Positions 48,301 through 56,377 of a stretch of 64,000 nucleotides of DNA are shown here, piece by piece. The stretch is taken from NCBI GenBank assembly GCA_021813405.1, contig JAKAKS010000018.1, forward strand, positions 18,224 to 82,223, given 5' to 3'. Source of the stretch: Nitrospirota bacterium (GTDB lineage: Bacteria > Nitrospirota > Thermodesulfovibrionia > Thermodesulfovibrionales > JdFR-88). The notes beneath the pieces are model-generated. The model was not told the DNA's origin and made no database searches. It was given only the letters and a program-made list of their open reading frames with translations. Both the position numbers and the translations under genes were made by a program. How positions within the stretch are numbered: position 1 is the first letter of the stretch; each line of letters begins with the position of its first letter.

Positions 48301-48899
48301 CATGCCATCTTTATTGAAATGGGATAATCGTTATTGAGCTGTACTCTTCCGTTTGCCGCGAATGAATACCGGGGCGCAACCATATCCAGCTTCCGGACGT
48401 AAAGAGTATTTCCCGATGTATGGGCGCTCAGGTCTATCCTGTTTATAAGTGTTGGCTTATTTTTACCTGAAGGCGGAGGCACATAGAGTATGTTTTGTAC
48501 CAATGCCTTGTCTATCAGCACTTTTATGGGCGGCATGTGAATTTGAGGGAGCTTGAACTTTTTCTTTGGCACTTTCGGTACGGATTTTGCATTTATCTGC
48601 ACGCCGGAGGCTTCCAGGTTTGTAATTTCAAAACGCAGGGTAAAAAGCGCAAGCTGGCTCCAGTTTGCCCGAAGATCGTTTATCCTTACCTCCTGTCTTG
48701 GGGAGTTGTATATCAGGCCGGTTAGCTCTATTGGCCCGGCCAGCCTGCCTTTTACGCTCTTTACATACAAGCCTGGGGGGGCATAGCGGGCAAAAGCCCA
48801 CGCAAACACGCCTGGCGAAAGGAAGATATAAAATACTATTGCAATTATTATTACGGCCAGAACAACACATATTTGAACGGTTCGCTTCTTTTTGGTCAT
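45366..48899 (-). CDS. tamB: TamB-like translocation and assembly module protein (AsmA/TamB family)
   Basis: 1177 residues from the ATG at 48899; the ATGA overlap with tamA fixes this start over a longer frame. One N-terminal membrane helix (about 8-30), then a very long beta-rich region of repeated strands, and the conserved C-terminal TamB domain (about 850-1170; GKLLFAGPVDNPGLDIRATR, DALSYLVLGKPM). TamB spans the periplasm as a hydrophobic groove for phospholipid or outer-membrane protein traffic with TamA. The two are co-encoded here, as is typical. Confidence 0.92.
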   Translation of the reverse strand: MTKKKRTVQICVVLAVIIIAIVFYIFLSPGVFAWAFARYAPPGLYVKSVKGRLAGPIELTGLIYNSPRQEVRINDLRANWSQLALFTLRFEITNLEASGVQINAKSVPKVPKKKFKLPQIHMPPIKVLIDKALVQNILYVPPPSGKNKPTLINRIDLSAHTSGNTLYVRKLDMVAPRYSFAANGRVQLNNDYPISIKMAWQMAMANTPAISGTGSIEGSLRKRLCVLQTIAPPYPVKMDFTATDLLGTPAWNGFVNWQSIKIPASGPTRLITTGRFNTNGSIKKYVFGMNADLLVQNIHRHGRITMKGNGNRQGLHLENFSADLPYGKMRANGKASWKPVKSWDFVLSATGLDPGQFAPAWKGNISFAAATSGKIPGPGQRDINFLLKNLSGNLKGQPVSGGGQIIVKNKDYRIPRLVIHLGKASAFASGTIGKVWKLIWRLSAADISVLMPQAKGAIAANGNLSGPRAKPLAVARFSGAGIQYPGMAIKTVRANMRIDMSEKTASRLNATVTGAAFRGHKISLLRLSGFGKPSANRITLLIAGRAGKNSLSLALAGGLIKKAWDGKMERLTITEEGHRTWRLKKTASIKAGKTEMQLKDLCIISGPSNACLSADYKKGLAAENPPLAAQAHFNASRVQLALFSPLLPPGASVTGQFGVNGDIYYSTANGISGGMDLRAQNGTMEYVLQDQAARLPFKNGVITLHTAREKAGLAATLFMKADFMPSKAGSAGGGLESKLVITMRAGQTAAHAGLRGYFRMLIPNLGLLPAIIPSVSNASGHIRANINLSGTLKQPNVGGIMSLENTSLTVPTLGITLTNSNLTATGSGENRFLINGMFHSGKGQIQLKGDAGFQKLKGVALNMTVKGQNFQAVKRPDADALISPDLTLVMQNGVTRASGSLTIPQANVKPISVPSAVMPSPDVVIMQKRQGAAAKKTFSKFYANIKVILGSRIFFNGFGLKSRISGSIAMREMPQRPPTGYGQLVMSQGNYIAYKQTLKIDRGKLLFAGPVDNPGLDIRATRTVDNIVAGINVAGTLKTPKFTIFSRPPMDQADALSYLVLGKPMHSSSASQGNKLYNAATTLGIAGGGLLAQRIGGFFGIKHVKVEKTAGPAKARLFLGKYLSPRLYVGYGIGIFVPSSIFRVRYSVTRSWMVQAESGAETGFDMLYKLRWGGGKK

Positions 48900-50650
48900 A
48901 GCGCAGGCCCTATATTGATATGAATATGGAAGCGGGGGCCGCGCTCGAACGCCTCCCATGCAAAATCAACCCTTATCGGGCCAAGCGGCGAGCGCCATAT
49001 AACGCCCGTTCCTATCCCGGAATACCAGTGGAAAGGGATGTTGTTGAAGGCGTTGCCGCCGTCATAGAATACGGACGCGCTCCACTTTCCGTATACTCTG
49101 TGTTCGTATTCTGTGCTGACAACGAACAGGAACTTTCCGCCGATTGTATTTCCAAGCTGGTCCACAGGGCCAAGCGACTGGTAGCTGTAACCTCTAATGC
49201 TGTTATCACCGCCCGCAAAGAACCTGAGCGTGGCTGGGAATTTATAAAAATCGCTTACCGCCGTTGCCCCAGCTTCCGCCCGCAGTATTATCCTTGCCGA
49301 ATGGCCCGTGCCCTGGACGAATTTGGGCTGAAGATGTATCTGGGCTAAATCATCATCCGAGAGAAAGAGCCTCTGCGCCCCTTGCACCGTGCCGATAAAC
49401 CTGAAGCCTTCCCCCCCGTAATACGACTCCTGTGCTTTTCTGTAAGTCCATGTGCCGCCCGGAATAATCAATTTGGAATTGGTTGATTCCTCATCGATAT
49501 TGAAATGCTCTCTCAGGAAATTGATAAACAGCGACTGCGTCCAGAACTTGCTTAACATACGGTTATAGCTTGGGCCCACAATGATGGTCTCGGCCTTATA
49601 TGTATTGGTCTGTATGGTCTGGAACCCGGCCGAGTAGGTAATATTGTCGGTTGCGGGATTGGGGCCTGGCACTATATATCTGGCGGTTGCATCCCTGCTT
49701 ATCTGGGAGGCTGCTATGGTAAGGTCCGCCTTGTGCCCGCGTCTGTTTATCCGGGTGTCAGCCAGGGTCAAACTGCCCCTCAGCCCGGTATCTGTTCCAT
49801 AACCCGCGCCAAAGGTCAGGTGATAACGCTTTGAGGGCGTGAGCGCCACAGTAACCGGCACTTCCAGCCCGGTTGCCATGTCCTGCCGGGGCGTAACCTG
49901 AACATCTTCGAAATAGCCGCTCTGCGTGAGGGCGCTTTGAAGCTCAAGCACCTTTGAAACATCAAACGGGTCCCCGCGCTTAAAGAAGATATAGCGTTTA
50001 AGAAGTTTCTGGCTTAGGACATCCTGCTTATAAACTGTCTTGCCGAACTTATACCGAGGGCCGGTATCGAAATGCAAAAAAATGAGGGCCTGGTGTTTGT
50101 CCGGGTATACATCAATGCGGTGTTCGGCCATGTCCGCCTTGAAAAAACCGTAGCCTGCTGCCGTCTGCTGCAGATCTTTTTTGGCGGCTTCATAAATGCG
50201 CTCATCAAGAATGCTGCCTTTTTTAAGCGCAAACCTGTCTTCTATGTTTTTGAACGCCTCCAGGTCCTTGCCTTCGCCGGTTACCTGGAAACTCAGCCCG
50301 GAAACGATTACCGGAGGGCCTGGGTTTATGTTGAACGTGGCCGTCCACTTTCCATCATTTTTGGTCAGACTGCTTTTTATGTCTGGCGTGTAATAACCAA
50401 ACGGAGCAAGCGCATTCGTTATCTCGCCGGGGGCCTGTTTGTAAAGCGCCCGCATAGTAGTCTCATCAAATTCCGGTGCGTTTTTCTGTTGTTGCATGGC
50501 AAGCAAGTCCAAAACGTTTTTCTTCAGTTCGCCTTTAACGCCTTCTATCTTCACATCTACATTCAGTTTGGCTAAGGCAGGGCGGCTGAATGCCAATATC
50601 AAAAAAACAAACAGGAGCGCGGACGGAATTTTTATATTTTTCAATGCCAT
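48896..50650 (-). CDS. tamA: TamA-like Omp85 outer-membrane protein
   Basis: 584 residues. Signal peptide (ends SRPALA), three POTRA domains (about 28-270), and an Omp85 barrel with IRGYSYQSLGPVD, the (V/I)RG(F/Y) tip motif of loop 6, and a C-terminal beta-signal. Barrel begins near KRYHLTFGAGYGTDTG. Its TGA overlaps the tamB ATG. It is first in the tamA-tamB-gspCDEF run; the 275-bp upstream gap (50651-50925) holds ATGAATATTCAT at 50654-50665 and no gene. Confidence 0.94.
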   Translation of the reverse strand: MALKNIKIPSALLFVFLILAFSRPALAKLNVDVKIEGVKGELKKNVLDLLAMQQQKNAPEFDETTMRALYKQAPGEITNALAPFGYYTPDIKSSLTKNDGKWTATFNINPGPPVIVSGLSFQVTGEGKDLEAFKNIEDRFALKKGSILDERIYEAAKKDLQQTAAGYGFFKADMAEHRIDVYPDKHQALIFLHFDTGPRYKFGKTVYKQDVLSQKLLKRYIFFKRGDPFDVSKVLELQSALTQSGYFEDVQVTPRQDMATGLEVPVTVALTPSKRYHLTFGAGYGTDTGLRGSLTLADTRINRRGHKADLTIAASQISRDATARYIVPGPNPATDNITYSAGFQTIQTNTYKAETIIVGPSYNRMLSKFWTQSLFINFLREHFNIDEESTNSKLIIPGGTWTYRKAQESYYGGEGFRFIGTVQGAQRLFLSDDDLAQIHLQPKFVQGTGHSARIILRAEAGATAVSDFYKFPATLRFFAGGDNSIRGYSYQSLGPVDQLGNTIGGKFLFVVSTEYEHRVYGKWSASVFYDGGNAFNNIPFHWYSGIGTGVIWRSPLGPIRVDFAWEAFERGPRFHIHINIGPAL

Positions 50651-50925
50651 CGGTATGAATATTCATCCTGTCCGGCCAACAGCCTTAAGGTTCAGGTTTA
50701 ATGTTGATTTCGTCTGCAGGAGATAAAGCCGTCTAATTGGAATTTAGCTTTATTGAAATTAGATGTCAATGCGAATTCCTGCTGCTGAGATTACGGCTTT
50801 TCAGTAATATGCTCTCGTTACGTTTACAGCGGCGTTCGCCGATATGCCTGAAATTAGTTTTTTTAGTTTTGTCAAAAGTGAAACAGTACGTCAAAGACAA
50901 AGAATAAAGCGGCGTATATTAGCCC

Positions 50926-51912
50926 TTATACGTTTACCATTTTCATTCCGGCCCCGTCATACCGGCTGCCAGCGGCCGCGCCCAGGGGGAATACGGCTTC
51001 TAGCTCTTCAAGATCACTGGCGGACAGCCTGGAAAGCACATCCAGCGCGCCGATGTTTTCATCCAAGTGACGAATATTGGTGGTGCCGGGTATCGGGACA
51101 ACTTCATCGCCGCGGGACAGGACCCATGCAAGCGCCAGTTGGGCGGGCGTGCAATGTTTTTGTTCTGCTATCTGCTTCACCTTGGCTACAAGTTCCAGGT
51201 TACGCATGAAATTTTCTCCCTGGAAGCGAGGCGAGCTCTGCCGCCAGTCTCCCGATGGCAAGTCCGCCAGGCTTTTAAACCGCCCGGTAAGGAAACCTCT
51301 GCCAAGTGGGCTGTATGCCACTAGCCCTACACCCAGTTCACGCAATGTGTCCATAACCGTGAGTTCCAGGTCGCGGCTCCACAGGGAATATTCACTTTGC
51401 AACGCGGTAACAGGATGCACGGCATTGGCGCGGCGAATAGTATTCGCAGAGGCCTCCGAAAGCCCGATGAACCGAACTTTTCCTTCCCGCACAAGGCCGG
51501 CCATGGCGCTTACAGTCTGCTCGATAGGGGTGTCAGGGGCCACCCTGTGCTGGTAATACAGGTCTATAACATCTGTTCCCAGTCTTTTAAGGCTGGCCTC
51601 GCAGGCGGAGCGGACATATCCGGGGCTGCCATCTATCCTGCGATTGCCGTTTTCCCTTACTATTCCAAACTTCGTGGCTAGCACTACACGGCCCCTTAGT
51701 CCCTTTATTGCTCGGCCTACAAGTTGTTCGTTATGGCCCTGCCCGTACATATCGGCGGTGTCCAGGAAATTTACCCCTCTTTCGATTGCGCGGCGGATAG
51801 TCTCTATGGATCTTTTGTCATCATGCACGCCATAAAATTCGGACATTCCCATGCATCCCAACCCTAAGGCGGACACCTTGAGCCCGCCTTTCCCTAAAAT
51901 TCGCGTCACCAT
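50926..51912 (-). CDS. Aldo/keto reductase
   Basis: 328 residues, TIM barrel. [10 protein letters not shown] leads to [10 protein letters not shown] with catalytic Asp51 and Tyr56, then VVLATKFGI with Lys81, and YYQHRVAP with the His. [16 protein letters not shown] at the C-terminal end is the NADPH-binding region. It belongs to the AKR13-like group acting on aldehydes or quinones; substrate not determinable. AAAGGAGAG precedes the ATG. 48 bp downstream of zwf, so NADPH supply and use are adjacent. Confidence 0.93.
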   Translation of the reverse strand: MVTRILGKGGLKVSALGLGCMGMSEFYGVHDDKRSIETIRRAIERGVNFLDTADMYGQGHNEQLVGRAIKGLRGRVVLATKFGIVRENGNRRIDGSPGYVRSACEASLKRLGTDVIDLYYQHRVAPDTPIEQTVSAMAGLVREGKVRFIGLSEASANTIRRANAVHPVTALQSEYSLWSRDLELTVMDTLRELGVGLVAYSPLGRGFLTGRFKSLADLPSGDWRQSSPRFQGENFMRNLELVAKVKQIAEQKHCTPAQLALAWVLSRGDEVVPIPGTTNIRHLDENIGALDVLSRLSASDLEELEAVFPLGAAAGSRYDGAGMKMVNV

Positions 51913-51960
51913 CGCTGCTCTCCTTTTCGCAAATAGCGTTGCCAGGAATGATTTGCGGAT

Positions 51961-53493
51961 TTAAAGCGGATCCCATTGATGTCCATTCCTGGATAACAGG
52001 GCCGCGGCCCCGGCTGGGCCATCGGAGCCCGGATGGTAATTGGGGAAGTCCCATCTCCGGGCTTCTGCGTGCTCTATAATTGGCGTAAGCAGTTCCCAAG
52101 AGGCGTCAACCTCACTGGTCCTTACAAACAGCATCTGGTCCCCCTGCATGCAGTCCAGGAGGATCCTGGCATAATTCTTCGGGGCGGCTTCTTTGGGATA
52201 CGTGTAATCCATTTTTACGGGGTTAAGGCATATCCTTGAACCGGGGTGCTTTGTCTGAATTAGCATCTCCAGCCCCTCGCCAGGCTGTATCCTGAGCACT
52301 ATCGCGTTTGGCTCTATGCGGCCCATCTGGCTGCCCCTGAACATCAGGTGCGGCACCGGCTTGAAGTGGACGGCTATCTCTCCCTTCCGGCTTGCCAGCA
52401 TTTTGCCAGAGCGCAGATAGAACGGCACGCCATTCCATCGCCAGTTCTCCACTTCAAGTTTCAGCGCGGCATAAGTGGGCGTGTTGGAATAGGGCGGCAC
52501 ATCGGGCTCCTGCCTGTATCCGGGCGTTCCGTTACCAGGACCATATTGGCCAAGCGAAAGGAAACCGGCCAGGTACTCCGGGTTAAGAGGCTTTATGGAG
52601 CTGATAGCCTTTACCCGCTCGTCCCTTACTTTTTCTGTGCTGAAGGCCTGTGGAGGCTCCATCGCGGTAAGCGCCAGCAGGTGCAGAAGATGGTTCTGGA
52701 ACATGTCCCTGAGCACGCCGGATTCCTCGTAATATCCGCCCCTGTGCTCTATGCCGATGGTCTCGGCCGCCGTTATCTGGACGTGGTCTATGAACCTGTT
52801 GTTCCAGACGGGTTCGAACACGGAATTTGCGAACCTGAACATAAGTATGTTCTGGACCGTCTCTTTCGCCAGGTAATGATCCATCCGGTATATCTGGTTT
52901 TCGGTGAAATATTTATTGAGTAGGCCGTTTAAGTCCCTTGCGGACTGGAGGTCCCGGCCAAGGGGCTTTTCTATCACGATATGGGTGTAGCCGCCACCGT
53001 TGCTGGATGAAACCGGCCTGGCAAGCCCGGCCTCGCCCAGATTGGTTATAACGTCCTCGAATGCCGTTGGCGGCACGGCCAGGTAGAAAATGCGGTTCTG
53101 GCATGTCTTGTACTGTTTTTCAAGAGGTATGCACCTTTTGGCCAATGACGTATAGGCCTGGGGGGAATCGTACTGCACAGGTATGTAATATAGCCTGTTT
53201 GCCAGATGTTCCCATTTGCTTTCGTCAAACGCGCTCTGCCCTGCCGCTTCCATTACGGCCTGGCGCATTTTATCCCGGAACGCTTCGGTGCTGATGTCAC
53301 TCCTTGCAGCGCCGATTACAAGAAAGTCCTCCGGCAGCAGCGAGAGCACGCTTAATTGGTAGAGCGCGGGGATGATCTTTCTTTTTGCAAGGTCTCCGGA
53401 GGCGCCGAATATGAAAAAATTAAACGGCTTCGGGCGCTCCAGTTCGCAGCTTGCGGGCTGCGGCATCGTTTCCGCAATAACGGCGGTCGGCAT
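51961..53493 (-). CDS. zwf: Glucose-6-phosphate 1-dehydrogenase
   Basis: 510 residues from the ATG at 53493, preceded by AGAGG; a frame opening 68 codons earlier has no such site and an unconvincing N-terminus. NADP-binding IFGASGDLAKRKIIPALYQL, active-site RMDHYLAKETVQNILMFRF (with the catalytic His), and C-terminal DVPPYSNTPTYAALKLEVENWRW are all present. It oxidises glucose-6-phosphate to 6-phosphogluconolactone and makes NADPH. Neighbours of the pentose route are not in view. Confidence 0.96.
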   Translation of the reverse strand: MPTAVIAETMPQPASCELERPKPFNFFIFGASGDLAKRKIIPALYQLSVLSLLPEDFLVIGAARSDISTEAFRDKMRQAVMEAAGQSAFDESKWEHLANRLYYIPVQYDSPQAYTSLAKRCIPLEKQYKTCQNRIFYLAVPPTAFEDVITNLGEAGLARPVSSSNGGGYTHIVIEKPLGRDLQSARDLNGLLNKYFTENQIYRMDHYLAKETVQNILMFRFANSVFEPVWNNRFIDHVQITAAETIGIEHRGGYYEESGVLRDMFQNHLLHLLALTAMEPPQAFSTEKVRDERVKAISSIKPLNPEYLAGFLSLGQYGPGNGTPGYRQEPDVPPYSNTPTYAALKLEVENWRWNGVPFYLRSGKMLASRKGEIAVHFKPVPHLMFRGSQMGRIEPNAIVLRIQPGEGLEMLIQTKHPGSRICLNPVKMDYTYPKEAAPKNYARILLDCMQGDQMLFVRTSEVDASWELLTPIIEHAEARRWDFPNYHPGSDGPAGAAALLSRNGHQWDPL

Positions 53494-53578
53494 TTCAGGC
53501 CTCTCTAAATATTTTGGTATATTAAGCCCCTGAGAAAAGCCTAGCACGAGGGCAGGGGTAGTCAAGTTGGCGGCGGGA

Positions 53579-54163
53579 TTACTTCTTTTTATAGCCCTGG
53601 AAAAATTCGCTGCCCTGGCCCTTGTATATCTTCCGCTGCCGTTTGGGCGTATGGACTGGTTCAGGCCATATGCCTGGCCGTGGCTCCGGGCCCTCAAGGG
53701 CCGTTATTGTTGGGCTTGCATCCAGGGTTTCCGGGGTTTTCCTGATGTTTATGCCGGGTACGTTATGGCTGAACTCTATAGGGATCCCGTTTGGATCGAA
53801 CGAGTAGATCGAGTGCATGAACCCGTGGTCAATTACTTCTGAAACCCAGATGTCCGCCGCGGTAAGCCTGTCTTTTATATGCCACAAGGAGTTTTCGTCA
53901 GCGACTCCGACGGACACGTGGTCGAATACGAATGGGCCTTTAACCGGCCTGCCGTGTTCTTTTTCAGGCGCGGGCAGGGCCCCGGGCCATTCGAAGAAGG
54001 CGATAGTGTCTTGCTGTGATATCTCGAAGAAGTAATGCCTGTAACCTGGTTTTCCAAGCGCGGCTATAAGCCGCATGCCAAGGAGGTCCCGCCAGAAGCG
54101 TATAGTTGCATCCATGTCCCCCGTGGCCATCGCCAGGTGGTTTACGCCAGTATACCGCACCAT
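53579..54163 (-). CDS. VOC (glyoxalase/bleomycin resistance) superfamily protein
   Basis: 194 residues with a single VOC fold in the first ~145 (GVNHLAMATGDMDATIRFWRDLLGMRL; FVFDHVSVGV; DPNGIPIEFS). Metal ligand candidates are the two His and the final Glu, as in dioxygenases and glyoxalases. The last ~45 residues are Pro/Lys-rich and probably disordered. Reaction unknown. Its ATG overlaps the TAA of the lipoprotein gene (TAATG). Confidence 0.85.
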   Translation of the reverse strand: MVRYTGVNHLAMATGDMDATIRFWRDLLGMRLIAALGKPGYRHYFFEISQQDTIAFFEWPGALPAPEKEHGRPVKGPFVFDHVSVGVADENSLWHIKDRLTAADIWVSEVIDHGFMHSIYSFDPNGIPIEFSHNVPGINIRKTPETLDASPTITALEGPEPRPGIWPEPVHTPKRQRKIYKGQGSEFFQGYKKK

Positions 54164-54642
54164 TATGGAGCTTTTGACGCCCCCTCAATTTTTGCCAGGG
54201 TATCCTTGAAATCCTTGTTGGATGGCTCCAGTTGGGCCGCCTTCGCGGAGAGTGCGCGGGCCTCCTGAAGGTCTGTTTTTTCTGTGTACAGAAGCCAGGC
54301 CAGGTTGTTGTAAGCCTCCGCGTTGGCTGGCGAAGCGGCTATGGCCTTCCTGTAATTTTTCTCCGCCTTGGCATAGTCCTTTTTCTCAAACCAGGAATTG
54401 CCCAAAAACAGATAGGCGGCGCTGTTTTTCCTGTCTTCCTTTATGGCCCTGGAATACTGGTCTATCGCTGCGTCCAGTTCGCCTTTCTGTTCGTAAGCTA
54501 CACCCAGCTTGATATGCTCTTCCGGCGTAAGCGGGTCCTTGAGGATAATAATGTGCGAACACGCGGAAAGGAAAAGGCAGAGCAGGGCCGCACAGGCCGC
54601 AAGTGACAAGAATATTTTTGTCGTCGTTAGTTTCCTTCTCAT
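54163..54642 (-). CDS. TPR-repeat lipoprotein (PA2778-associated)
   Basis: 159 residues from the ATG at 54642, which overlaps the peptidase stop (ATGA). The signal ends in FLSACS (lipobox, Cys about 28). At least three TPRs follow (EEHIKLGVAYEQKGELDAAIDQYS; AAYLFLGNSWFEKKDYAKAEKNY; AEAYNNLAWLLYTEKTDLQEA). In PA2778-type proteins the peptidase and TPRs are one polypeptide, so here they look split into two coupled genes. It probably scaffolds the peptidase on the membrane. Confidence 0.85.
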   Translation of the reverse strand: MRRKLTTTKIFLSLAACAALLCLFLSACSHIIILKDPLTPEEHIKLGVAYEQKGELDAAIDQYSRAIKEDRKNSAAYLFLGNSWFEKKDYAKAEKNYRKAIAASPANAEAYNNLAWLLYTEKTDLQEARALSAKAAQLEPSNKDFKDTLAKIEGASKAP

Positions 54643-55268
54643 TGATTGCCCGTTACCTGTATTTTTTTCGGCGTTATCAGCAGCGCCCAGTAACCTGTTT
54701 TCTTCCATTGCTCCATGAATTTTTTCTCCGGGACCCTGGCAAATGGCGTATACCCGTCGTGCACTATCAAGCCGCCTGGTTTACCGTTATCGCCGTTGTA
54801 ATAACCGACCACCGTCAGGAAATGATTTCTTTCATACACCCAGAACCCATAATCCACCTTTACTATAACAGGAAAACCGGCGTCTATTTTACTCCTGAGG
54901 TCCTCAATGCTGCCGGTGTACTCTTTAGCTTTGAATCCGTGCTTTTGGGCATAGACCACAAGGTCTATGCCCAGGACGCCTCCGGCGGACTTGCTTACCA
55001 TGCCGCGCGCAATCCTGCCGGTTTTGGCATGCGCGCCCCAATAGTCAAGTACCCCTGCCAGCGCCGCGGGGCCGCACTGGTATGCGCCCTGTTTCTCGAA
55101 CGGGACTTTTTCGATTATTTTCTGGGATGGCTGCCTTTGATAGATTTCCGGCCGGATATTGGCCTGGGAGCATGAGAACAAAAGGGGCCAAAGGAGGCAC
55201 ATAATGAGAAAGACCGGGCCTGTAAGGCCCGGTCTTTTAACAAACTTGCCTTTACGGCGTTTAATCAT
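54639..55268 (-). CDS. C39-like cysteine peptidase (PA2778 family)
   Basis: 209 residues. A signal (hydrophobic run ending LLFSCSQ, possibly a lipobox) is followed by a C39-like papain fold: EKQGAYQCGPAALAGVL gives the catalytic Cys region, GYWVYERNHFLTVVGYY-like text (RNHFLTVVGYYNG) the His, and IVHDGYTPF the Asp. The bacteriocin-processing branch cuts Gly-Gly leaders, but the substrate of PA2778 proteins is unknown. A 13-bp hairpin sits inside the first codons. Linked to PA2779 upstream and a TPR lipoprotein downstream. Confidence 0.85.
   Translation of the reverse strand: MIKRRKGKFVKRPGLTGPVFLIMCLLWPLLFSCSQANIRPEIYQRQPSQKIIEKVPFEKQGAYQCGPAALAGVLDYWGAHAKTGRIARGMVSKSAGGVLGIDLVVYAQKHGFKAKEYTGSIEDLRSKIDAGFPVIVKVDYGFWVYERNHFLTVVGYYNGDNGKPGGLIVHDGYTPFARVPEKKFMEQWKKTGYWALLITPKKIQVTGNQ
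55209..55237. terminator. Perfect hairpin inside the first codons of the C39 peptidase gene
   Basis: AAAGACCGGGCCT and AGGCCCGGTCTTT form a 13-bp stem around a 3-nt loop. It lies about 30 nt into the peptidase gene and would block or slow ribosomes or polymerase if folded. The T-run is short on the coding side, so it may be an attenuator or translation control rather than a true terminator. Confidence 0.5.
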
Positions 55269-55273
55269 TGAAT

Positions 55274-55657
55274 CTATTTAACTATTACCTTGTGACCGGT
55301 AAGCTGGAGGATGACTATCACAAGGATGACTATTATGAGAATGCCTATCAGGATGCCGAGGCCATCTCCGGCGGGCCTGATCTTGTCGATCCTCTGCGCA
55401 AGCGAATGCAGCTGCTGGTCATTTAAACTGGCCAGCTTCGTCTGGATTTCCTGTTTTGAAAAGCCAAGCTGGCTTAGCCTTGAGCTGACAGCCTTCAGCT
55501 CAAGAGCCTGGGTTACTGTTGCCATGTCCGCCTGCCTGTCTATCCTGGACAGGGCCGAGCTTGTTGATGGCACAAACGCGGCTTCAGCCGGGACTGTCTG
55601 GACGATTCCTATGACAAATATCGCAAAAATAAGATATACGGCTATAGACTTGTACAT
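55274..55657 (-). CDS. PA2779 family protein
   Basis: 127 residues. Signal or anchor at the N-terminus (SIAVYLIFAIFVIGIVQTV), a helical middle (SSRLSQLGFSKQEIQTKLASLND) and a C-terminal membrane helix (GLGILIGILIIVILVIVILQ) right before the end. This matches the PA2779 family, which is found beside PA2778 peptidases. Role unknown; the pair may form a membrane-tethered maturation module. AAAAAGGAGGGT precedes the ATG. Confidence 0.85.
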   Translation of the reverse strand: MYKSIAVYLIFAIFVIGIVQTVPAEAAFVPSTSSALSRIDRQADMATVTQALELKAVSSRLSQLGFSKQEIQTKLASLNDQQLHSLAQRIDKIRPAGDGLGILIGILIIVILVIVILQLTGHKVIVK

Positions 55658-55688
55658 ACCCTCATACCCTCCTTTTTGTTTTTATATT

Positions 55689-55725
55689 AAATAGCACGCT
55701 TCGGAATTTCCGAAGCGTGCTATTT
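55689..55725. repeat. 18-bp perfect inverted repeat with 1-bp centre
   Basis: AAATAGCACGCTTCGGAA is followed by one T and then its exact reverse complement. It lies between the two-CW gene end and the PA2779 start and most likely terminates the two-CW transcript, or acts as an RNA-stabilising hairpin. No long T-run on the minus strand. Confidence 0.7.
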
Positions 55726-55764
55726 ATATTATATTTTATTATGTGAATGTTAGAGGAATAAACG

Positions 55765-55780
55765 TGTGATGTCAATCACG
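55765..55780. promoter_or_regulatory. CRP/FNR-type palindrome TGTGA-N6-TCAC (copy 1)
   Basis: TGTGATGTCAATCACG overlaps the stop codon of the two-CW gene, about 110 bp before PA2779. It shares 12 of 14 core bases with the copy at 56874. Confidence 0.45.
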
Positions 55781-56005
55781 TCCGGCCCTGGCCAGTTTCG
55801 GCGGCTCGCTAAGCACGATGTCCTTGTAAAACCTGCATCCGCGGCAATCATTTATCTTCTGCGCATACGGTCCGTGAAACTGCCCGTCGCATCTTGTCCC
55901 TTCAACAACGAAACAGACCCGTCCCGCATTGGGATAGGCGGGGCAGTTGTTCCTTAACTCCTTGTTGCATTTTTTATAGTCCCAGCAATTGGCCTTAAGT
56001 GACAA
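55772..56005 (-). CDS. Two-CW domain protein, Cys-rich
   Basis: 77 residues, eight Cys. ANCWDYKKCNKE and GTRCDGQFHGPYAQK with NDCRGCRFYKDIV are the family pattern. Such small proteins are common in Nitrospirota and Desulfobacterota genomes; a metal- or iron-sulphur-binding role is likely but unproven. TTG start, supported by GGGAGG about 10 nt upstream. A palindrome matching CRP/FNR sites covers its stop codon. Confidence 0.8.
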   Translation of the reverse strand: MSLKANCWDYKKCNKELRNNCPAYPNAGRVCFVVEGTRCDGQFHGPYAQKINDCRGCRFYKDIVLSEPPKLARAGRD

Positions 56006-56060
56006 AATACTGAACCTCCCGGTTTTAATATGGAGGCCATAATAGCCCCCATGATGTTAT

Positions 56061-56348
56061 CTAGTAGGTTAAGTTCTCTCCGGCAAGCATCTGGAGAACC
56101 TTCATCTGGTCTTCCTTGCCCATGCCTGCTATTTTGGCGCAGATATTAAATCCTTCTCCTTTGAAGAACTCAATACTCTCCTGTTTGTAAGTGTTGCTCC
56201 AGAAATCTTCCATCGACTGAAGGATTACAGCTTCAGCCAGCGCGCGCGCTGAATGTGAACTGGCGCTCTTCCGGCCAATGCTCCGTGGCATGTAAGCTTG
56301 TTTTTTCTCCTCTGTTGCACTGGGATATTCGAGAATCATGTTGCTCAT
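56061..56348 (-). CDS. Small protein of unknown function
   Basis: 95 residues from ATG 56348 (CGGAGG upstream, a strong site). Soluble and helical, with ALAEAVILQSMEDFWSN and a C-terminal segment LQMLAGENLTY. No family recognised. It lies 29 bp after the response regulator and may share its transcript. Confidence 0.6.
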   Translation of the reverse strand: MSNMILEYPSATEEKKQAYMPRSIGRKSASSHSARALAEAVILQSMEDFWSNTYKQESIEFFKGEGFNICAKIAGMGKEDQMKVLQMLAGENLTY

Positions 56349-56377
56349 ACTGTTTTCCTCCGGGTCGATTTGCCTTT

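Noticed and set aside
48900..48959. Earlier start of tamB
   Set aside because: The ATGA overlap with tamA and the membrane anchor right after support 48899.
53494..53697. Longer N-terminus of zwf
   Set aside because: The upstream 68 codons lack a ribosome site and family similarity, and would overlap the VOC gene.
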